Positions 42,998-50,475 of a stretch of 51,649 bases of DNA are shown piece after piece. Each line of letters starts with the position of its first letter. Position 1 is the first letter of the stretch. The stretch is from an uncultured Clostridium sp. (GTDB lineage: Bacteria > Bacillota > Clostridia > Lachnospirales > Lachnospiraceae), in contig CAMNRM010000036.1 in the NCBI GenBank assembly GCA_946553025.1, forward strand, positions 1 through 51,649. Direction: 5' to 3'. A model generated the notes under the pieces. It saw only the letters and a list, made by a program, of their open reading frames with translations. It had not been told where the DNA came from and searched no databases. The position numbers and the translations under genes are program-made.

Positions 42998-43930
42998 ATG
43001 GGAAGTATGCATCAGAGAAAGATAGCAATGATTAATGATATATCCGGGTATGGCCGCTGTTCGCTGACAGTGGCTATACCCATTTTGTCTGCCATGGGGA
43101 TTCAGTGCTGCCCCGTGCCGACCTCCATCCTCTCGAATCATACGGGCTTTCCGGTATGGTTTTTTGACGACTACACCGATAAGATGGAAGCCTATCTGGA
43201 GAAATGGAAGGAGTTAAATCTTCGTTTTGACGGGATTGCGACGGGATTTCTGGGCTCGGAGCGGCAGATTCAGATTGTTATGAATGCCATTGCCGACTTT
43301 AAGACGCCGGATACACAGGTGATTGTGGACCCGATTATGGGCGATCACGGAAAGGCTTATGCGACCTATACGCCGCAGATGTGCCGGGAGATGGGAAGAC
43401 TTGTCAGCCTGGCGGATGTGGTGACGCCGAATGTGACCGAAAGCTGTATATTGACAGGAAGAGAATATAAGTCCTGGGGATGGAGCCGCAGAGAACTGGA
43501 GGAAATGGCCCGGGAAATCCAGGCGATGGGTCCCGGCTATGTGGTGATTACCGGTGTGGGGAGCCGCCCCAAGACCGAGGGATGGATCGAGGGAGAAGAA
43601 AACAGGAGCGGCAAAGAGCAGGGGGCAGAAGAGAGAGGCAGCCGGGGGAGCCTGACGAATGTGATTTTAAAACCGGACGGGACGATTGATTTTCAGCGGA
43701 GCCGGAAGGTGGGCAGGGAGCGTCCGGGAACCGGAGATGTATTTTCTTCGATTGTGGCCGGGGCGGCGGTGCAGGGCTGGGATTTGCCGTATGGCGTAAG
43801 GCTGGCGGCATGGTTTGTGAAGCTGTGCATTGAAAAATCCGATGCGCTGGAAATTCCGGTGACCAACGGGGTATGTTTTGAAGTCGTACTGCCGGAACTG
43901 ATTCGCAGATGTAATCGGTTAAATTTTTAG
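42998..43930 (+). CDS. Pyridoxal/pyridoxamine kinase (PfkB/ThiD fold)
   Basis: The 310-residue ribokinase-like enzyme phosphorylates vitamin B6 vitamers. Visible are INDISGYGRCSLTVAIPILSA near the N-terminus, VPTSILSNHTGF, IVDPIMGDHGKAY, TPNVTESCILTGR, and the anion hole/catalytic Asp in RPGTGDVFSSIVAG. A stretch of about 20 residues near 200 (EGEENRSGKEQGAEERGSRG) is a charged low-complexity insertion. I choose ATG 42998, seven bases after AAAGG; ATG 42992 is also possible. ThiD-type activity on hydroxymethylpyrimidine is a less likely alternative. Confidence 0.85.
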   Translation: MGSMHQRKIAMINDISGYGRCSLTVAIPILSAMGIQCCPVPTSILSNHTGFPVWFFDDYTDKMEAYLEKWKELNLRFDGIATGFLGSERQIQIVMNAIADFKTPDTQVIVDPIMGDHGKAYATYTPQMCREMGRLVSLADVVTPNVTESCILTGREYKSWGWSRRELEEMAREIQAMGPGYVVITGVGSRPKTEGWIEGEENRSGKEQGAEERGSRGSLTNVILKPDGTIDFQRSRKVGRERPGTGDVFSSIVAGAAVQGWDLPYGVRLAAWFVKLCIEKSDALEIPVTNGVCFEVVLPELIRRCNRLNF

Positions 43931-43940
43931 AGAAGGTCAG

Positions 43941-43966
43941 GTTACTGTGAACGTGTGAACAGTAAC
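43941..43966 (+). repeat. 26-bp palindromic dispersed repeat, copy 2
   Basis: A near-perfect palindrome: GTTACTGTGAAC, GT, then GTGAACAGTAAC. Best-preserved copy of the family; it lies between the pyridoxal kinase gene and serS. Confidence 0.88.
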
Positions 43967-44004
43967 TCGGTCAGGAGATTCCCGTTATTTTTTGTTCAGG
44001 GGGC

Positions 44005-44033
44005 TTTTCATTCGCTGAAAAATGTGGTATCGT
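44005..44033 (+). promoter_or_regulatory. Probable serS promoter
   Basis: TTTTCA (44005-44010) and TATCGT (44028-44033) with a 17-base spacer and TG one base before the -10, about 85 bases before serS. No T-box leader elements (specifier loop or TGGNACC-type T-box sequence) are seen. Confidence 0.45.
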
Positions 44034-44117
44034 AGTAACCATAATAAATGATAAAACATACATGGTGCAGGGCGGGAAACTGTTTGACGGCGCTTTCTGT
44101 ATGGGATGGAGGAAATG

Positions 44118-45404
44118 ATGTTAGATATTAAGTTTGTCCGCGAGAACCCGGATAAAGTAAAGGAAAACATTAAGAATAAGTTTCAGGAGGAGAAGCTTTC
44201 TCTGGTGGATGAGGTTATTGCCCTGGATGAAAAAAAGCGGAAAACCCAGGTGGAAGCCGATGGAATCCGTGCTTCCAGGAATAAGCTTTCTAAAGAGATT
44301 GGAAAGCTGATGGGCCAGGGAAAGAAGGAAGAGGCCGAGGCGGTGAAAGCGCAGGTAAGTGCGAATGCGGCACGCCTGGCTGAACTGGAAGAGGCAGAAA
44401 CCGAGCTGGACGCCAGGATATTAAAGATTATGATGACCATTCCCAATATTATCGATCCCAGTGTTCCCATCGGGAAGGATGACAGTGAGAATGTGGAGAT
44501 TGAGCGGTTTGGCGAGCCGGTGGTTCCCGACTTTGAGATTCCCTATCATACGGACATTATGAAGCGGTTTGACGGGATTGATTTGGATGCCGCGGGAAAG
44601 GTGGCAGGGAACGGGTTTTATTACCTGATGGGCGATATTGCCCGGCTTCACTCGGCGGTGATTGCCTATGCCAGGGATTTTATGATTGACCGGGGCTTTA
44701 CTTATTGCGTGCCGCCGTTTATGATCCGCAGCAACGTGGTAACCGGCGTAATGTCCTTTGCCGAGATGGATGCGATGATGTATAAGATTGAGGGAGAGGA
44801 CTTATACCTGATTGGAACCAGCGAACATTCCATGATTGGAAAGTTTATCGATACCATTACCCCGGAGGATCAGCTTCCCAAGACACTGACAAGCTATTCG
44901 CCATGTTTCCGCAAGGAGAAGGGCGCTCACGGGATGGAGGAGCGCGGGGTTTACCGGATTCACCAGTTTGAAAAGCAGGAGATGATTGTGATTTGCAAGC
45001 CCGAAGAATCGCCGATGTGGTACGATAAACTCTGGCAGAATACCGTGGATTTATTCCGCTCGATGGATATTCCGGTGCGTACCTTAGAGTGCTGTTCCGG
45101 GGATCTGGCTGACTTAAAGGTAAAATCCTGTGACGTGGAAGCCTGGTCGCCAAGACAGAAGAAGTATTTTGAGGTCGGCTCCTGCTCGAACCTTGGCGAT
45201 GCCCAGGCACGGCGGTTAAAGATCCGTGTAGACGGGGAAAATGGAAAGTATCTTGCCCACACCTTGAATAATACCGTAGTGGCACCGCCGAGAATGCTGA
45301 TTGCCTTCCTGGAAAATCATCTGCAGGAGGACGGAAGCGTGACGATTCCTGAGGTTCTGCGGCCTTATATGGGCGGGAAGGACGTTTTGATTCCGAAGAA
45401 TTAA
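44118..45404 (+). CDS. serS: Serine-tRNA ligase
   Basis: The 428-residue class II synthetase has an N-terminal antiparallel coiled coil (about 25-105, rich in Lys/Glu/Ala), motif 2 around FRKEKGAHGMEERGVYRIHQFEK, and motif 3 in NTVVAPPRMLIAFLENH. The start MLDIKFVRENPD at ATG 44118 matches the family, with GGAGG five bases upstream; the in-frame ATG at 44106 lies before that site. Confidence 0.95.
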   Translation: MLDIKFVRENPDKVKENIKNKFQEEKLSLVDEVIALDEKKRKTQVEADGIRASRNKLSKEIGKLMGQGKKEEAEAVKAQVSANAARLAELEEAETELDARILKIMMTIPNIIDPSVPIGKDDSENVEIERFGEPVVPDFEIPYHTDIMKRFDGIDLDAAGKVAGNGFYYLMGDIARLHSAVIAYARDFMIDRGFTYCVPPFMIRSNVVTGVMSFAEMDAMMYKIEGEDLYLIGTSEHSMIGKFIDTITPEDQLPKTLTSYSPCFRKEKGAHGMEERGVYRIHQFEKQEMIVICKPEESPMWYDKLWQNTVDLFRSMDIPVRTLECCSGDLADLKVKSCDVEAWSPRQKKYFEVGSCSNLGDAQARRLKIRVDGENGKYLAHTLNNTVVAPPRMLIAFLENHLQEDGSVTIPEVLRPYMGGKDVLIPKN

Positions 45405-45451
45405 GAAGTGACGGATTTAAAGGAAAATAAAGATAATAGAGGGAAATCGAA

Positions 45452-45477
45452 GTTGCTGTGAATGTGTAAACAGTAAC
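45452..45477 (+). repeat. 26-bp palindromic dispersed repeat, copy 3
   Basis: Reads GTTGCTGTGAAT, GT, then GTAAACAGTAAC, differing from copy 2 at four positions. It lies between the serS stop and its terminator. Confidence 0.85.
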
Positions 45478-45498
45478 AAATCGAATAAAAAGAAAGAG

Positions 45499-45541
45499 AA
45501 AAACCGGTAACCTGCGGGTGTGCACAGGATGCCGGTTTTTT
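45499..45541 (+). terminator. Rho-independent terminator after serS
   Basis: AAAAACCGG (45499-45507) pairs with CCGGTTTTT (45532-45540), with an inner CCTG/CAGG stem and a closing T run. It ends the serS transcript. Confidence 0.88.
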
Positions 45542-45646
45542 GCTTTGTTTGCTGTTATGAACCAGTCGAACAGGAAATTTTTTGCTGGAATGTAAGCCCT
45601 TAAATTAACGCTAATGATAAAATAACTTCCGAAATGGGAATATTAT

Positions 45647-45675
45647 TTGCGTTTTTGAGAAAAATATGCTATATT
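45647..45675 (+). promoter_or_regulatory. Promoter for the DUF4143 ATPase gene
   Basis: TTGCGT (45647-45652) and TATATT (45670-45675), 17 bases apart, with TG one base before the -10. Transcription would start near 45682, only about 16 bases before the ATG. Confidence 0.75.
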
Positions 45676-45697
45676 GGGAAAAAAGAGGGGTGAAAAT

Positions 45698-46930
45698 ATG
45701 GCTGAAGGCATGATTGAACGCAGGGAATATTTACAGAAGCTTCTTTTGTGGAAGGATGAGCAGGTGATTAAAGTAGTGACGGGAATCCGGCGCTGCGGGA
45801 AGTCAACACTTTTAAAACAATACCAGGAATACCTTCTGCGACATGGGGTAAGTGCCAGGCAAATCATTTCTATTAATTTTGAAGAACTGGAATATGAATA
45901 TCTCCTGGATTATCAGGAATTGTACCAATACATGAAAAAACGGCTTTGTCCGGGGGAAATGACCTATATATTTTTAGATGAAATTCAAAAAGTGGCTGCA
46001 TTTGAAAAGGTAGTGGACAGTCTTTCGGTTAAGGAGAATACGGATATTTATATTACGGGTTCTAATGCCTATATGCTTTCCGGTGATCTGGCGACCTTTC
46101 TTTCCGGGCGTTATGTGGAGATTTCCATGCTTCCTTTGTCTTTTCGGGAATATGCGCAGCTTCGGAAGATACCCGCCGAAGAGGCATTTGCAGAATATAT
46201 GAATACCGGGAGTATGCCTTATATAGCTACAATGAATCGTACCGAGGAAAAGGTAGATATGTATTTAGAAGGAATCTATCATACGGTGATTGTGCGCGAT
46301 ATTGAAGATCGGCAGCTTCGGAAGGAAAAAGAACCGGGGAAACGAAAAATTACGGATATTGTACTGCTCAAAACCATTGCCCGTTACCTTGCCAGTGTGA
46401 TTGGGAATCCGGTATCGGTTCAAAGCGTTACCAATTATCTGGTTTCTTCCGGACGAAAGGTTTCGCCCAATACGATAAATGATTACATGGAAGCATTGAC
46501 GGAATCCTTTGTCTTTTATCCGGTTGAACGGTTTGATATTGTGGGAAAACAGATTTTAAAGGTGAATAAAAAAATGTACATGGTAGATCTGGGGCTGCGA
46601 AGCCATATTTTGCCCAGAAAACAGTATGATCTGGGTTTTTCGCTGGAAAATATTGTTTTTTTTGAACTTTTACGCCGGGGATATAAAGTGTCTGTGGGAA
46701 AAAATGGTACGGCCGAAGTGGATTTTGTTGTACAAAAACAGGGCATTTTAACCTATATACAGGTAACCGCAGATATGCTTGCAGAGGAAACGTTTAAGCG
46801 GGAAATGCGTCCGCTGCAGAGCATCCGTGATAATTATGAAAAAATTATCCTTACCATGGATCGTTTTACACCGGGCAATTATGAGGGAATTAAGGTTATT
46901 TATGTGTTAGATTGGCTGATGGAGAAATGA
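45698..46930 (+). CDS. AAA ATPase with C-terminal DUF4143 domain
   Basis: The 410-residue protein has an N-terminal AAA domain (Walker A TGIRRCGKSTLLKQY near 30-44, Walker B MTYIFLDEIQKV, sensor YITGSNAYML) and a C-terminal DUF4143 nuclease-like domain, with AEVDFVVQKQGILTYIQV resembling a PD-(D/E)XK core. This architecture is very common and highly multiplied in gut anaerobes; its function is unknown. ATG 45698 follows GAGGGG; the earlier TTG lies in the -10 box. It stands alone between a terminator and a repeat element and is a typical accessory gene. Confidence 0.88.
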   Translation: MAEGMIERREYLQKLLLWKDEQVIKVVTGIRRCGKSTLLKQYQEYLLRHGVSARQIISINFEELEYEYLLDYQELYQYMKKRLCPGEMTYIFLDEIQKVAAFEKVVDSLSVKENTDIYITGSNAYMLSGDLATFLSGRYVEISMLPLSFREYAQLRKIPAEEAFAEYMNTGSMPYIATMNRTEEKVDMYLEGIYHTVIVRDIEDRQLRKEKEPGKRKITDIVLLKTIARYLASVIGNPVSVQSVTNYLVSSGRKVSPNTINDYMEALTESFVFYPVERFDIVGKQILKVNKKMYMVDLGLRSHILPRKQYDLGFSLENIVFFELLRRGYKVSVGKNGTAEVDFVVQKQGILTYIQVTADMLAEETFKREMRPLQSIRDNYEKIILTMDRFTPGNYEGIKVIYVLDWLMEK

Positions 46931-47019
46931 AAATCAGCAAAAGACCTTTTGACGCTTCTATCATTTTATGAGTACAGTATAGATTTACAGGATTATTGTA
47001 TGCCGGCGAATCATCTTTT

Positions 47020-47067
47020 GTGTACTGCCTGTTATTGTTTACATGTTCACAGCAACGGGCAGTACAC
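47020..47067 (+). repeat. 26-bp palindromic dispersed repeat, copy 4, in a longer hairpin
   Basis: The core 47031-47056 (GTTATTGTTTAC ... GTTCACAGCAAC) is the same family in the opposite orientation to copies 1-3. It is flanked by 11-base arms (47020-47030 and 47057-47067) that pair at 10 of 11 positions, making a hairpin of up to 48 bases between two convergent genes. Confidence 0.85.
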
Positions 47068-47117
47068 GGGAGGTTAGAAGGGATATATGCGGGCAGCAAT
47101 GATGTGAAGCATTAGCT

Positions 47118-47678
47118 TTATTTTACCGGGTGGGAAAGAACATATCTTCTTACCTGCGCATAGAGATCGACCGACTGGTTGGCCAACTCACGGCTCTTGG
47201 GAACAGCGGTCAGCCACACTGCCGTCAAGGTAATCAGCAGGATAAGAAGCCAGGAGAGGACGTCCAGCCCCACGATAAACGGATATTCGGTAAATCCATG
47301 GACATAGGCGTTGATAAACATGGTAATCTCCCTGCTTCCTCCGCGGGATAATGCCCTAAAAATCTGGAGAAGAAGCTGGACGGCCGGGAAGTAGAGGACG
47401 AAGGAAATCTTCCATTTCGGCGTCATGGCGGCAAGCAGGAAGATAATGTTCGGTCCCATTCCGACAAGTACGCCAACCAGGATAAAGATCACGGAAATGC
47501 CGCCGGTCATGGAAGAATACACGCCCGCTTTGGCCAGATTGATAAGAATAAGGTAAAGAAGCAGGAAGGTAAGCCGCTTTTTTTTCTTATCTTCAAATTG
47601 TTTAACCTGCGGGAAGTCGGCATAGACCATATCACGGTATTCCCGATAGGAAGCTTTGATTTCCTTTGTATTATTCAT
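47118..47678 (-). CDS. Membrane protein of unknown function
   Basis: I do not recognise this 186-residue protein. The first 35 residues are charged and cytoplasmic-looking (FEDKKKKR before the first helix), followed by about four membrane helices (near 36-55, 60-85, 92-110 and 138-160). AGGGGAG lies six bases before the ATG. It follows mscL by 48 bases on the same strand and is probably co-transcribed with it. Confidence 0.75.
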   Translation of the reverse strand: MNNTKEIKASYREYRDMVYADFPQVKQFEDKKKKRLTFLLLYLILINLAKAGVYSSMTGGISVIFILVGVLVGMGPNIIFLLAAMTPKWKISFVLYFPAVQLLLQIFRALSRGGSREITMFINAYVHGFTEYPFIVGLDVLSWLLILLITLTAVWLTAVPKSRELANQSVDLYAQVRRYVLSHPVK

Positions 47679-47726
47679 GAGAAACTCCCCTTTCTGTTTA
47701 TGGCTTTTATTTCTTTTCTTTACTGA

Positions 47727-48152
47727 TTATGCTAAATCGCCAGCGGCCTCTTCGGTAAGCATGGAAGTGCAGTGCGCACAGCGGGTAGCTTCTAAGGGAA
47801 TTTCGCTCTTACAGAAGGGACAGACCTTTGTCGTGGGGGCTTTTGGCGTTTCTTCTTCTTTTTTCTTTCCGATTCCTGCGGCTTTATTAACCACCTTCAT
47901 CAGACAGAACAGGATAAAGGCCATAATGATGAAATTGACGACAGAGGAAAGGAAGGCAGAGGCAAAGCCGGCAACATCCTGAAGCGTGTAGGTGGCGTGA
48001 CCGGTGCAGAGGTCTAAGACGGGGTTGATAAAATTATCGGTGAGCGCGGTGACAATCCCGGAAAAGGCACCGCCGATAATCACACCGACAGCCATATCCA
48101 TAACATTGCCGCGAAGGGCGAAGGCTTTAAATTCTTCGATAAACTTTTTCAT
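47727..48152 (-). CDS. mscL: Large-conductance mechanosensitive channel with zinc-ribbon tail
   Basis: The 141-residue channel releases solutes on hypo-osmotic shock. The N-terminal FKAFALRGNVMDMAVGVIIGGAF and second helix NFIIMAFILFCLMKVVN are classical MscL. After a Lys/Glu linker the C-terminus, normally a coiled bundle, carries a zinc ribbon: CPFC, then CAHC fourteen residues later. Similar tails are known in other Lachnospiraceae as far as I recall. TAGGAGG lies about seven bases before the ATG. Confidence 0.93.
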   Translation of the reverse strand: MKKFIEEFKAFALRGNVMDMAVGVIIGGAFSGIVTALTDNFINPVLDLCTGHATYTLQDVAGFASAFLSSVVNFIIMAFILFCLMKVVNKAAGIGKKKEEETPKAPTTKVCPFCKSEIPLEATRCAHCTSMLTEEAAGDLA

Positions 48153-48179
48153 GGTATTCCTCCTAATGGATTCTTTTGT

Positions 48180-48204
48180 CAGCGTCGGATGGACGCTGTT
48201 TTTT
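48180..48204 (+). terminator. Terminator-like hairpin in the mscL leader region
   Basis: CAGCGTC (48180-48186), a 5-base loop, GACGCTG (48192-48198) and T6 form a good plus-strand terminator. No plus-strand gene ends here; the hairpin lies inside the 5' leader of minus-strand mscL. It may stop antisense transcription or be a leader structure. Confidence 0.6.
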
Positions 48205-48238
48205 ATGTACAGACCCGCATAGGGAATCTACCTTTCCA

Positions 48239-48267
48239 AGTCTACCACAGGCAGAACAAAATTTCAA
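48239..48267 (-). promoter_or_regulatory. Promoter for mscL
   Basis: On the minus strand, TTGAAA (48262-48267) and TAGACT (48239-48244), 17 bases apart, with TG one base before the -10. The leader to mscL would be about 80 bases and contains the hairpin at 48180. Confidence 0.7.
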
Positions 48268-48333
48268 TAACTTCAACAAAATATAGAAATTTAAACAAAA
48301 AGTTTAAAAACTGGTCGCTTTTTCTTTTTATCT

Positions 48334-48343
48334 GTGCTATAGT
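48334..48343 (+). promoter_or_regulatory. Extended -10 promoter for the SIS-domain gene
   Basis: TGTGCTATAGT includes the extended element TGCTATAGT with hexamer 48338-48343; no clear -35. It lies about 70 bases before the start codon in an AT-rich gap. Confidence 0.5.
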
Positions 48344-48411
48344 AAAAACAGCAGGAAGATGAACATCTTTCGTACTCGTATCATTTATCCGTGAACAAAG
48401 GAGGATTGGTT

Positions 48412-49491
48412 ATGACGATGTTGGACTATATCGGCGAACAGCCGGAACTTTTTTTGAAGGCGTTGGAGGAGAGAAAGGCATTGACCGAAGAATTTTGTCA
48501 GATCTTTGCCAGAAAAAAACCGGACAGTATTTATCTGATCGCCAGCGGCACATCGGGCAATGCAGCCAGAGCGGCAGCGCCTTTTTTGGAATGGGTGTGG
48601 GAAAGGCCGGTCAATGCACTTGCCCCGTCGTGTTTATCGCGGGTGTGGGGGAAACGCCCGCTGCTGCTGTTGATTTCCCAGGGCGGGAAGTCTGCGAATA
48701 TGCTGGATGCGGCAGAGCGCATGGAAGGTTATCTGCGGATTGCCGTGACAGGAAATGCAGATTCAAAATTAAATGTATTATGTGAGCACCAGATGCGGAT
48801 TCCCTGCGGTGAAGAAGCCATCGGGCCAAAAACCAAGGGCTATACGATGACGATATTGCTGCTGTATCTTTTGGCGCTGGAAAGCGGACTTTTTGAAGGG
48901 AGTCTGCATCAAAAGCGATATGAATACAGCATATCCGCACTGGAAAGGGCAGCGGGGCAGTTTGCGGAAAATATTCACCGTACCAGGGCGTGGGTCGGGG
49001 AAAATGAGGATGAGCTTTCCAGGCTGTCAAAGCTTTATCTGGTCGGGGAGGGACAAAGTGCCCTGATTGCCGCAGAGGGCGCATTAAAGGTTATGGAAAC
49101 GCTGATGATTCCCGCCTCTGCCTTTGAGTTTGAGGAATATCTCCATGGGCCGTCCTGCTCGCTTGGGGAGGATGTCGGGGGATTTTATTTTCTGCCTTTA
49201 GCTGAAAGCGAAGAAGGCAGCAGGATAAAAAAGATGGCTGCCTACCACAGGGAAATTTCGCCGATGGTTTTTGTCTGCGGAAAGGAATCAGGCGCGGATG
49301 CATCGATTTGCAAAAAGGATAAACGGGATCTTTTCCTGCTTTCTTCCGGGCAGTGGTTTACCAGACCCTTTGAGGAGATTTTGCCCTTGCAGATGATCAG
49401 CGCGGTAATCCCCGGAAAAAAGGGAATCGAAGGTATGGGGATGAAATGCTTTAAGGCGATAGACCAGCGGCTGGGTGTGAAGGAGAAGTGA
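48412..49491 (+). CDS. SIS-domain sugar-phosphate isomerase/deaminase-like protein
   Basis: The 359-residue protein has two SIS domains. The first carries IYLIASGTSGNAARAA and LLLISQGGKSANML; the second YLVGEGQSALIAAEGALKVMETL and FEFEEYLHGPSCSL, as in the isomerase half of GlmS, AgaS and fructoselysine-6-phosphate deglycases. The N-terminal glutaminase of GlmS is missing, so it probably removes or rearranges amino groups on a phosphosugar. ATG 48412 with AAAGGAGG seven bases upstream. The gene downstream is an amino-sugar kinase, so a catabolic role is likely. The exact substrate cannot be read. Confidence 0.85.
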   Translation: MTMLDYIGEQPELFLKALEERKALTEEFCQIFARKKPDSIYLIASGTSGNAARAAAPFLEWVWERPVNALAPSCLSRVWGKRPLLLLISQGGKSANMLDAAERMEGYLRIAVTGNADSKLNVLCEHQMRIPCGEEAIGPKTKGYTMTILLLYLLALESGLFEGSLHQKRYEYSISALERAAGQFAENIHRTRAWVGENEDELSRLSKLYLVGEGQSALIAAEGALKVMETLMIPASAFEFEEYLHGPSCSLGEDVGGFYFLPLAESEEGSRIKKMAAYHREISPMVFVCGKESGADASICKKDKRDLFLLSSGQWFTRPFEEILPLQMISAVIPGKKGIEGMGMKCFKAIDQRLGVKEK

Positions 49492-49509
49492 GAAGAGGGA
49501 GATTAGGAA

Positions 49510-50436
49510 ATGGAAATTGTACTTGGAATTGACAGCGGCGGGACGAATTATCGGGTAATGGCGGCGGATAAGGACGGGCGGAAGCTGGGACTGTATGTCG
49601 GGCCGCCAGCCAGTCATCATTACCTGAAGTTAAACGAGATGAAGGAACGCATCGAACAGGCAATCGATCAGTGTCTTATGTCGTTTGGCGGGGGCCGCAG
49701 GGAGATAGCAGGAATTGTCTGCGGGAGTACCGGGATTGACAGTGCACGGGATTTAAAAATTGTGGAGGGGTGTTACCGCAGGTTAAGGGATGTCAACTGT
49801 CCGGTGAAGGTGATGAACGATGCCGAACTTGCCCATGAAGCAGTGACGGGCGGCGAGGGCGTGCTCTTAATTTCCGGGACAGGGTCGATAGCCTATGGAA
49901 GGAACCAAAAGGGAAGGAAGGCGAGGGCGGGGGGATGGCCTTTGTCGATATTTGGCGATGGCGGTTCGGGTGTCTGGTTAAGCAAGATGGCGCTGCGGCA
50001 TTATGGGCGGTGGTTGGACGGGGCTGTGCCGGAAGGGCCGCTGACGGTGCATATCCGGGAGGAACTTGGACTGATCAGCCGGGAAGATTTGATTTGTCTG
50101 GCACTGGAGAAGGGAAATACACCGGAAAAGCTTCCCGGACTTGGCAAGCTGGTGAATCAGGCAGCCCGGGAAGGGGATAGAGATGCAAAAACGATACTGT
50201 GCAAGGCAGCCAAGGAACTTCTTTCTTTGGTTGAGGACGTTGTCTGCAGTCTTTCCATGGAGGAAAGCGAACCAAACTTTCTGCTTGGGCTGTGGGGAAG
50301 CACGCTGCTGAAGTCGGAAATGATGATGGAATGTTTTTCGGCGCTGGTGCGTGAACGGTTTCCTCAGGCCGTGATTCGTACTCCGCAGAAAGAGGCCGTG
50401 GAGGCCGCAGTGGGCCTGGCGCTCCGGCTGGGCTGA
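49510..50436 (+). CDS. BadF/BadG-family kinase, probable N-acetylglucosamine kinase
   Basis: The 308-residue protein has the actin-like ATPase fold of the BadF/BadG/BcrA/BcrD family. Phosphate 1 motif IDSGGTNYRVMAAD, IVCGSTGIDSA, the VMNDAEL strand with the catalytic Asp, ISGTGSIAYGR and the GWPLSIFGDGGSGVWLS loop match N-acetylglucosamine or glucosamine kinases of this family. No Fe-S cysteines as in the benzoyl-CoA reductase activators. It follows the SIS gene by 18 bases, suggesting sequential phosphorylation and isomerisation/deamination. Confidence 0.85.
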   Translation: MEIVLGIDSGGTNYRVMAADKDGRKLGLYVGPPASHHYLKLNEMKERIEQAIDQCLMSFGGGRREIAGIVCGSTGIDSARDLKIVEGCYRRLRDVNCPVKVMNDAELAHEAVTGGEGVLLISGTGSIAYGRNQKGRKARAGGWPLSIFGDGGSGVWLSKMALRHYGRWLDGAVPEGPLTVHIREELGLISREDLICLALEKGNTPEKLPGLGKLVNQAAREGDRDAKTILCKAAKELLSLVEDVVCSLSMEESEPNFLLGLWGSTLLKSEMMMECFSALVRERFPQAVIRTPQKEAVEAAVGLALRLG

Positions 50437-50475
50437 TTTTCAGCAAAAGGAAGCGCGGGGCAGTATGGGTGGAAT

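Noticed and set aside
43967-44117. T-box riboswitch before serS
   Set aside because: No T-box core sequence or specifier-loop arrangement is present, and no terminator/antiterminator pair is seen.
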